Of a stretch of 38,141 nucleotides of DNA, positions 32,688 through 38,141 are shown in pieces; position 1 is the first letter of the stretch, and each line of letters opens with the position of its first letter. Under the pieces are notes generated by a model, which was not told the origin of the DNA, ran no database searches, and saw nothing but the letters and a program-made list of their open reading frames with translations. The DNA is taken from contig CAZIKB010000058.1 of NCBI GenBank assembly GCA_964539665.1, forward strand, positions 1 through 38,141. Direction: 5' to 3'. Made by a program: the position numbers and the translations under genes. Source of the stretch: CAZIKB01 sp964539665. Its GTDB lineage: Bacteria; Zhuqueibacterota; Zhuqueibacteria; Oceanimicrobiales; Oceanimicrobiaceae.

Positions 32688-32844
32688 CTTTACCTGTCAG
32701 GTAAAGAAAACTAAAAATGCCAGTTATTTAGACAATCAATTGTAAAACACCGCCAGCCCTTTTAATTAATTTACTCTGTTCAATTTTGAACAGGCTATCG
32801 CATTATTTTTTAGGCTTATGTAACCGGTTGACTCCATGTCAACC
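32688..32844. repeat. Three perfect palindromes in the btuB leader after the riboswitch terminator
   Basis: CTTTACCTGTCAGGTAAAG at 32688-32706 has 9-bp arms around one base. CTGTTCAATTTTGAACAG at 32776-32793 has 8-bp arms around two bases. GGTTGACTCCATGTCAACC at 32826-32844 has 7-bp arms around five bases. None is followed by a T-run. They differ in sequence and lie in the 235-nt stretch between the terminator and the GGGAGG ribosome site of the receptor gene. They could be operators or RNA hairpins. Confidence 0.6.
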
Positions 32845-32900
32845 TATGAATTGTAGTATTTTGCAGAAGTCTAATTTATTATCCAAAAAGGGAGGTTGAG

Positions 32901-35057
32901 ATGTTTAAATGTAAATTAGTTGCTGCAATTGTAATTGTTGTGGTTTTGTTACCACTGGCGATCTTTGCACAAACTGGTCAAATTCAAGGTCATGTTACCG
33001 ACCAAAATTCCAGTGAGCCATTACCTGATGTCAATATTGTTGTAAAAGGAACCCATTTTGGAGGCTCGACCGACAACAGGGGTTATTTTGTTGTTAAGAA
33101 GATACCAGTAGGAAAATACATTGTCCAGGTCAGCCGAATTGGCTATAAAGCAATTGAACAAGAGATTCAAATTGCATCTGGCCGTATTGAAACTCTGACC
33201 GTTCCTCTATTGGCTGAAGCAGTCAGGTTCAGTGAAGTTCTTGTAACCGCTACCCGGGAAAAGGCATTAAAGTCAGAAGTAACAGTTGCCGCGGATATTA
33301 TCACTCGATCAGAATGGGAGCAAACTAATGCCCAAAATATTGGGGAAATTTTAGAATCCACAACTCATTCATTCGTAAAAAATTATGGCCATCTGGGTGC
33401 GCTGAAAACGGTGTCTATTCGAGGTGCCAGTGAAAATCAGGTGCTGATATTACTCGACGGGCAACGGTTAAACCTTGCTCAGGGGACTGCGACAAATTTA
33501 GGTGATATTCCATTACATGCCATTGATCGTATTGAGGTAGTTCGAGGCGGACACTCGGCCCTTTATGGTACCGATGCGATTGGAGGAGTGATTAATTTAA
33601 TCACACGCTCTGGATATGACAATAAAGCTGTAACTGGTCGCATAACTTCTACTATTGCTTCTTTTGATACCCGCATTATTGAAGCGAATTTTGGTCAAAA
33701 ACTTGGAAATTTCAATTATTTAGCAGCACACGAATATTCTGAAAGTGATGGAGAATTTAAGTATTTAGATTCAAATAGGCAAAAAGTTAAAAGAACAAAC
33801 AACAATGTGAAATGGAACAACACATTTGTCAAGCTTGGATATACCTTTAATCCTTCAACATTAATTAATGGTTATGTGCAGATACATGGTGCAGAACGTG
33901 GTGCACCAGGACCATTGAGTTATCCATCAAATGCAGCCCTGCAAAAAGACAATTCCAAAAAGTTTAATATGAGTTTTGAAAAACACTTTTCATCGCAATT
34001 GAATCTGGAAGTAAAGAGTTTTTTCTACAAAAACAATCAATCCTTTGATGATTCAACCGCATTTATACCAATTCATAGCAATCATAGAAATAATGCATTC
34101 GGCTATAGTTTGCAGTCAAACTGGCGTTTGTCATCATCACAGGAACTTACGGGAGGGTATGAATTTCGTGAGGATAAAATAAATAGTACGGATATTTTAT
34201 CGCATAGACGAAGGAGTCAAAGTGTTTTTTTACAGGATCAAATTAAACTACCTGTGCCGGATGATGGAGCAAATTCACGGCTTAGTTTGGTTCCAGCCTT
34301 TCGGTTGGATAAATTCACTGATCGGGATGTTCAATTCAGTCCGAAAATTGGATTTCAATTCAGTTATATCACGAACTTGCAGATGGTCCTGCGCGGTAAC
34401 TGGGGAAGTTCGTATCGCATACCTTCTTTTAATGAACTTTATTGGCCATTTGACGGTTATACGGAGGGGAATCCAGCCTTATTTCCCGAAGAAAGTTTGG
34501 GCTATGATTTTGGTTTCTTACTATATTATAAGAGAGCCGGTTATTGGGGATTAGAGGTAAATTATTTCAAGAATAGTATTGATAATCTTATTAATTGGGC
34601 ACAGCGCGAGGATGAAGTATGGACTCCAAAAAATATTAGTAAGGCAACTATTAACGGACTTGAGACAAAATTATCTTACCAGGGATTGGGCGAGCTCATT
34701 AATTTTTCAGCTCAATATGGCTATCTTAATGCAGTAGATAATTCAACAAAAAAAAACCAGCTTATTTATCGACCAAAACATAAAGCAGATTTAAAATTGA
34801 ATATTCGATTCAGTGAATTCAATTTGTTTTGGTTTTTTCAGTATGTCGGGAAACGATTTACAAGCTCTGATAACACCAACTCATTAGACGCTTATAGTTT
34901 AAATAACGTCGGAGTACTGTGGCAACACCCACTGATCGGCGGCACGATAAAAGTCAATTTAGAATTGCGAAATATTTTTGATAAACAAATTCAAATAATA
35001 GATGGATTCCCTGTCTCCGGAAGAGAATATAGAGTAACCACAGGTTTTGAGTTTTAG
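32901..35057 (+). CDS. btuB: TonB-dependent cobalamin receptor, BtuB-like
   Basis: The 718-residue product has a signal peptide (LVAAIVIVVVLLPLAIFAQ) and a CarboxypepD_reg-like domain (about 25-105: GQIQGHVTDQNSSEPLPDVNI). A TonB-box-like SEVLVTATRE comes next. The plug (about 125-230) has VSIRGASENQVLILLDGQRLN ... IEVVRGGHSALYGTDAIGGVINLIT, and a 22-strand-type barrel ends in REYRVTTGFEF. A cobalamin riboswitch with its terminator sits directly upstream, which supports vitamin B12 or another corrinoid as ligand better than sequence alone could. GGGAGG lies 6 bp before ATG 32901. No btuCDF or cobalamin-salvage genes are present, so inner-membrane uptake must be encoded elsewhere, unless the ECF S component at 29532 serves. 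Confidence 0.9.
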   Translation: MFKCKLVAAIVIVVVLLPLAIFAQTGQIQGHVTDQNSSEPLPDVNIVVKGTHFGGSTDNRGYFVVKKIPVGKYIVQVSRIGYKAIEQEIQIASGRIETLTVPLLAEAVRFSEVLVTATREKALKSEVTVAADIITRSEWEQTNAQNIGEILESTTHSFVKNYGHLGALKTVSIRGASENQVLILLDGQRLNLAQGTATNLGDIPLHAIDRIEVVRGGHSALYGTDAIGGVINLITRSGYDNKAVTGRITSTIASFDTRIIEANFGQKLGNFNYLAAHEYSESDGEFKYLDSNRQKVKRTNNNVKWNNTFVKLGYTFNPSTLINGYVQIHGAERGAPGPLSYPSNAALQKDNSKKFNMSFEKHFSSQLNLEVKSFFYKNNQSFDDSTAFIPIHSNHRNNAFGYSLQSNWRLSSSQELTGGYEFREDKINSTDILSHRRRSQSVFLQDQIKLPVPDDGANSRLSLVPAFRLDKFTDRDVQFSPKIGFQFSYITNLQMVLRGNWGSSYRIPSFNELYWPFDGYTEGNPALFPEESLGYDFGFLLYYKRAGYWGLEVNYFKNSIDNLINWAQREDEVWTPKNISKATINGLETKLSYQGLGELINFSAQYGYLNAVDNSTKKNQLIYRPKHKADLKLNIRFSEFNLFWFFQYVGKRFTSSDNTNSLDAYSLNNVGVLWQHPLIGGTIKVNLELRNIFDKQIQIIDGFPVSGREYRVTTGFEF

Positions 35058-35252
35058 GCGTCAGTATGTAGCTAACTTAACTATAAGCCGCATATAATTT
35101 TGTATTATAATTTGTGTCGGACAAATTCTGACCAATTATCTGTGTAAATTTTCAACTACTTACGGAGACGCCTCTAATATGTAGTAATTTCTGGCAAAAT
35201 ATATGGTAAAATTTCTTTAGCAGTTGGTCAATTTCAAATAGGTACTATTGTT
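35058..35252. other. Non-coding stretch after the BtuB-like gene
   Basis: I see no gene here. AGGCGTC at 35056-35062 and GACGCCT at 35167-35173 could close a long stem, and TATAAT/ATTATA near 35093-35110 a small one. Neither has a T-run, so no clear terminator for the receptor gene is visible. Confidence 0.4.
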
Positions 35253-35289
35253 TTAATTAATTGTTAACATACTTTAACCTGACTTTAAC
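35253..35289 (+). promoter_or_regulatory. Phased TTAAC direct repeats, likely site of an OmpR/PhoB-type regulator
   Basis: TTAAT at 35253 and TTAAC at 35264, 35274 and 35285 are spaced 11, 10 and 11 bp, on one face of the helix. The array ends 9 bp before a perfect -35 box. Direct TTAAC(A) repeats of this spacing are typical of PhoP/PhoB-class response-regulator sites, for example the Bacillus Pho box. The cognate regulator here is unknown. Confidence 0.6.
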
Positions 35290-35298
35290 AAATTTTTC

Positions 35299-35327
35299 TT
35301 GACAATAAAAAATATAAATTGTATTTT
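35299..35327 (+). promoter_or_regulatory. Sigma-70 promoter ahead of the signalling operon
   Basis: TTGACA (35299-35304) and TATTTT (35322-35327) are separated by 17 bp. The start would be near 35334, giving a long leader (about 225 nt) before the diguanylate cyclase gene, with a 45-codon frame inside it. Confidence 0.65.
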
Positions 35328-35403
35328 TGTTTTCAATTGAACGATTTTTGACCACTTTATCAATTAATAAATATTGAGAAACGTGAAATTAGTCTGTACT
35401 TCT

Positions 35404-35541
35404 ATGCAAAATATTATCATTCAAATCCCACCTTTTATTGTAAACAGGATATTTAAGAAAGCCTGGATAAACCGTGCCTCCCAAGTAGAAGTATCAGAAT
35501 TCACCCAAGAATTAATTATAGCTTGTGTAAAACAAAGGTAA
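35404..35541 (+). CDS. Possible 45-residue small protein in the leader of the diguanylate cyclase gene
   Basis: ATG 35404 opens a frame of 45 codons to TAA 35539-35541: MQNIIIQIPPFIVNRIFKKA, then WINRASQVEVSEFTQELIIA, then CVKQR. The amphipathic, charged composition is more protein-like than usual for AT-rich spacer. It lacks a clear ribosome site, has no family I recognise, and could be a relic. It lies on the predicted transcript, 19 bp before the next start. Confidence 0.35.
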   Translation: MQNIIIQIPPFIVNRIFKKAWINRASQVEVSEFTQELIIACVKQR

Positions 35542-35560
35542 TCATAATAACAGGTAGAAA

Positions 35561-36520
35561 TTGCACAACATCATGGCTCAAAACCCCGTATCGAAAACCA
35601 TCCTGGTTGTTGATGATGTCCCGGTAAATATTCAATTACTCTCCACTTACCTTTCTTCAGAAGGTTACAATATCATTACTGCCAGAAGCGGCGAGGAGGC
35701 TGTTAATATGGTAGGCAAACATCATCCGGATTTGGTTCTGTTAGATGTGATGATGCCGAAAATGAATGGATACCAGGTATGTGAGATAATTAAGGCTGAC
35801 GAAGAGACAAATTTTATTCCAGTTATTATGGTTACGGCATTAAAAGAAGTTGAGGATAAAATCAAAGGTATGAACGCTGGTGCAGATGATTTTATTAGCA
35901 AACCTTTTAATAAATTGGAGCTTCTTGTAAGAGTCAGGTCGTTATTGAGAATCAAATATTTTCATGATGAACTCATTGATAAAAATATAGAATTACAAAA
36001 AACAAAAGAGAAACTGCGTCAACTATCCATAACCGATGGCTTAACAGGACTCTATAATTATCGATATTTTAAAGAGCAATTAATGCAGGAATTAAACCGG
36101 GCTCGAAGACATAATTTAAGTGTATCGCTTATCATGATGGATATTGATCATTTTAAGTATTATAATGATACAAACGGTCACCCTGCCGGGGATTTAGTTA
36201 TAAAAAATATTGCTGGTCTTTTAAAAGAAAACATACGTAATATTGATGTTGCGGCCAGATATGGCGGGGAAGAATTTGCCTTAGTGCTTACTGAAACAAA
36301 TAAAGAATCTGCGGGAATTGTTGCAGAAAAGATACGTAAACTTATTAAGGACTACTCTTTTGATCGCGAAGAATCGCAACCAATTGGTAAAATAACAATT
36401 AGTACAGGTGTGGCAACTTTTCCAGCCGATGCGCAAGATTTTAAGAGCTTGGTAAATATGGCAGATAAGCGTTTATATCGCGCAAAACAGGCGGGAAGAA
36501 ATGTAGTTTTCATAGATTAA
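35561..36520 (+). CDS. Response regulator with GGDEF domain (PleD-like diguanylate cyclase)
   Basis: Numbered from TTG 35561, the product has a receiver domain (about 12-130) with acidic pocket VVDD (D18/D19), phospho-acceptor D62 in LLDVMMPKMNG and K114 in SKPF. A short helical linker leads to a GGDEF domain (about 155-319). The active loop is GGEEF (235-239), with a metal Asp in MMDIDHFK. The product-inhibition I-site RNID (226-229) sits at the standard distance before it, so the enzyme should make cyclic di-GMP and be feedback-inhibited. TTG 35561 has AGG six bases before it; ATG 35573 is the alternative. A sensor kinase starts 13 bp downstream, so the two probably form one signalling operon. 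No c-di-GMP effector (PilZ) was seen in the window. Confidence 0.93.
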   Translation: MHNIMAQNPVSKTILVVDDVPVNIQLLSTYLSSEGYNIITARSGEEAVNMVGKHHPDLVLLDVMMPKMNGYQVCEIIKADEETNFIPVIMVTALKEVEDKIKGMNAGADDFISKPFNKLELLVRVRSLLRIKYFHDELIDKNIELQKTKEKLRQLSITDGLTGLYNYRYFKEQLMQELNRARRHNLSVSLIMMDIDHFKYYNDTNGHPAGDLVIKNIAGLLKENIRNIDVAARYGGEEFALVLTETNKESAGIVAEKIRKLIKDYSFDREESQPIGKITISTGVATFPADAQDFKSLVNMADKRLYRAKQAGRNVVFID

Positions 36521-36533
36521 TAGAGGGGAAATC

Positions 36534-38018
36534 ATGAAGTTTTTTTTAAAAAAAAGTGATACTATATTCAGTAAATTGTTTGTTTTGACCTTCCTTATTG
36601 CAGTTTTACCCATTGCTTTATCATGGATTTATTTTTTAAACTTTCGCCAAGGTACATTGTTTGGCAACGTGAGCCACATGCCTTTTGTATATTATGGGTT
36701 ACTTATTTTTACTCTTATCCTGGCTATTTTAGGGGCTTATTATTTTAGTAAAAAAATAAGCCTTCCTATAACTCAATTTAAGAAGAGTGCGCTGGAAATT
36801 GCCCGGGGTAACTTTTCTCATAAAGTAAGGATTCAATCCAATGATGAAATAGGTAGATTGGCAAAAATCTTCAATTATATGGTTGAAGAAGTCCGGAGAT
36901 TAAATGAAAAGAATTTATATAAAATTATTAGTGAAAAAAACAAAACCGAGACTATACTCAAGAATATCGCCGACAGTGTCATAATTACCGACCCGATGAA
37001 CAATATTATTTTAATAAATTCAGTTGCAAAAAAACGGTTTGGTCTGTCAGGAAAAGAATATCTCGAGCGGCCAGTTGGTGAATTCATCAATAATAAAGAT
37101 TTAATAAAATTCATTTTGAGTATAAATAACAATAGTTTAAAGGATATTGAAACAGTTGAAATAACCGTGCAATCTCCTGATGAAAACAAGCCGGAGATTT
37201 TACAAGCCAGGGCTGCCCGGATTGAAGATGAAAAGAAAGAGCTGTTAGGCATTGCAACCATTCTCAGAGATATTACTCGCGAGAAAGAAATTGACAGGAT
37301 GAAGACAGAGTTAGTTTCTCTGGTCGCTCATGAACTTCGTTCTCCGCTTACCTGCATTTCAGGATTTAGTGAACTCCTGTTAGATTCATCAATAACTCAT
37401 GAACAATTGGAGGAATATGCATCTATTATTTTAAAGGAATCCAATCGGTTAAGTGACCTGATTAATAAATTCCTGGATATTTCAAAAATAGAAGCAGGAA
37501 AAAGCCAGATACGAAAGTCTCCAGCTGATATGAAAATACTTATCGAAAAAGTACTGGATTTCAATGCACAATTATCTGAAAATAAACATATCAGGGTGCA
37601 TTTTGAATCGCCTCCTAATGTTTCAATCATTTCAATAGATCGAGACATGATGGAACAAGTCATCTTAAATTTATTATCAAACGCTGTCAAATATAGCCCG
37701 GAAAATACGGACGTGACCATTCGTCTTTTTGATTTAGATGAAATAATGTTAATAGAAGTTGAAGATACTGGTTACGGCATCTCAGAAAAGTCACTGCCAA
37801 ATATATTTGACAAGTTTTTTCGCATCACGGATAATGATAACATTAAGGATATTTCAGGTTCGGGATTAGGTCTATCCCTGGCCAGGGAAATCGTGGAAAT
37901 TCATGGCGGGAAAATAAAGGTTAGCAGTGCTTTAGGAAAAGGTTCTATTTTTACAATTACGATTCCCAAAATTGAACAAACTTCACAGGAAATGAGATGT
38001 GAAGGATTACTTTTTTGA
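36534..38018 (+). CDS. Membrane sensor histidine kinase (HAMP-PAS-HisKA-HATPase)
   Basis: The 494-residue product has two membrane helices (about 13-36 and 51-72) separated by only about 15 residues, so there is no real periplasmic sensor domain. A HAMP domain follows (about 72-125: KKISLPITQFKKSALEIARGNF ... DEIGRLAKIFNYM). Next come a PAS domain (about 140-250: ILKNIADSVIITDPMNNII ... LRDITREKE), HisKA with H266 in VAHELRSPLT, and an HATPase_c domain (VILNLLSNAVKYS, DTGYGIS, GSGLGLSLA). Signal is probably sensed in the membrane or through the PAS domain. GAGGGG precedes ATG 36534. The partner is likely the adjacent GGDEF response regulator or the receiver protein that begins at 38056. Confidence 0.94.
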   Translation: MKFFLKKSDTIFSKLFVLTFLIAVLPIALSWIYFLNFRQGTLFGNVSHMPFVYYGLLIFTLILAILGAYYFSKKISLPITQFKKSALEIARGNFSHKVRIQSNDEIGRLAKIFNYMVEEVRRLNEKNLYKIISEKNKTETILKNIADSVIITDPMNNIILINSVAKKRFGLSGKEYLERPVGEFINNKDLIKFILSINNNSLKDIETVEITVQSPDENKPEILQARAARIEDEKKELLGIATILRDITREKEIDRMKTELVSLVAHELRSPLTCISGFSELLLDSSITHEQLEEYASIILKESNRLSDLINKFLDISKIEAGKSQIRKSPADMKILIEKVLDFNAQLSENKHIRVHFESPPNVSIISIDRDMMEQVILNLLSNAVKYSPENTDVTIRLFDLDEIMLIEVEDTGYGISEKSLPNIFDKFFRITDNDNIKDISGSGLGLSLAREIVEIHGGKIKVSSALGKGSIFTITIPKIEQTSQEMRCEGLLF

Positions 38019-38055
38019 ACAAATTATTGCCATAGAAGGAGTTTAGCAAATTAGA

Positions 38056-38141
38056 ATGAATACCAAGAATTACGATAGTGATAATTCAAATCGGACCGTA
38101 CTGTTTGTTGATGATGATCCGGATATGTTAGAAATTGGCGG
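38056..38141 (+). CDS. N-terminal start of a response regulator (cut by window end)
   Basis: Only 28 codons are visible from ATG 38056. After a 12-residue lead they read RTVLFVDDDPDMLEIGG, the first strand and acidic pocket (VDDD) of a receiver domain. GAAGGAG lies upstream at about 38035 but is far from the ATG. The gene is 37 bp after the histidine kinase and likely belongs to the same operon. The output domain is outside the window. Confidence 0.85.
   Translation, partial: MNTKNYDSDNSNRTVLFVDDDPDMLEIG

Noticed and set aside
32688..32706. MqsA/YgiT operator (ACCT-N3-AGGT inside the first btuB-leader palindrome)
   Set aside because: The outer bases do not match the MqsA site, and the YgiT-type protein here lacks the DNA-binding HTH domain and lies 5 kb away.
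1..38141. tRNA genes, CRISPR arrays, insertion sequences or prophage genes
   Set aside because: I looked for T-loop signatures, regular spaced repeats, transposases and integrases by eye and found none I could support.

Overview
The window (38,141 bp, AT-rich, mostly intact genes on both strands) looks like chromosome from a Gram-negative, outer-membrane-bearing bacterium of the FCB group. The clues are C-terminal sorting domains of the 'YPNPFNP ... IYNVLGQKVR ... ASGVY ... KMTLLR' type on secreted proteins, three TonB-dependent receptor-like proteins, two of them with an N-terminal carboxypeptidase-regulatory-like domain, lipoproteins, and a bacterial sphingolipid gene set. The wording of the sorting domain recalls Calditrichota/KSB1/Ignavibacteria-type genomes. 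That placement is inference from memory, not a search result. I saw no tRNA, rRNA, CRISPR array, insertion sequence or prophage.

Layout. (1) 1-5274: the tail of one secreted protein, then a giant secreted protein (about 1660 residues when joined across a frameshift) made of three 8-bladed PQQ-like propellers that repeat at exactly 1335 bp, two PKD domains, TPRs and the sorting domain. (2) 5373-7379: a radical SAM/SPASM-like protein, convergent and overlapping with an aldo/keto reductase that carries C-terminal Fe-S clusters. (3) 7592-11921: a two-domain probable lipoprotein, a TonB receptor and DNA polymerase IV. (4) 12108-17434: an exopolysaccharide region with a sigma-54-type promoter, a Wza-like exporter, a degenerate BY-kinase-like protein, a cellulose/mannan-synthase-like GT2 and GDP-mannose pyrophosphorylase. 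Thioredoxin and a gene relic lie among them. (5) 17452-18550: a small conserved protein, PtsN-like EIIA and a C4 zinc-ribbon protein. (6) 18551-22161: what looks like the core of bacterial sphingolipid (ceramide) synthesis: a GNAT-type candidate ceramide synthase, serine palmitoyltransferase, and a divergent SDR candidate ceramide reductase. (7) 22377-25458: an exported protein with a winged-helix-like segment, a small protein, a polytopic membrane protein and MurQ. (8) 25656-28632: cysteine desulfurase and MnmA (tRNA 2-thiolation) separated by a DUF4258/YgiT-type toxin-antitoxin-like pair. (9) 28728-32067: ThiD, an ECF S component and a TonB-receptor-like protein. (10) 32131-35057: a degenerate inverted repeat, a consensus sigma-70 promoter, a cobalamin riboswitch, an intrinsic terminator, three palindromes and a BtuB-like receptor. 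(11) 35253-38141: a phased TTAAC repeat array upstream of a promoter, a 45-codon ORF, a PleD-like diguanylate cyclase, a sensor kinase and the start of another response regulator.

How it fits together. Much of the window concerns the cell envelope: secreted propeller proteins, polysaccharide made from GDP-mannose, sphingolipids, peptidoglycan recycling and vitamin uptake across the outer membrane. The sphingolipid locus, the stacked regulation ahead of btuB, the exported winged-helix protein and the triplicated propeller gene are the parts most worth following up.
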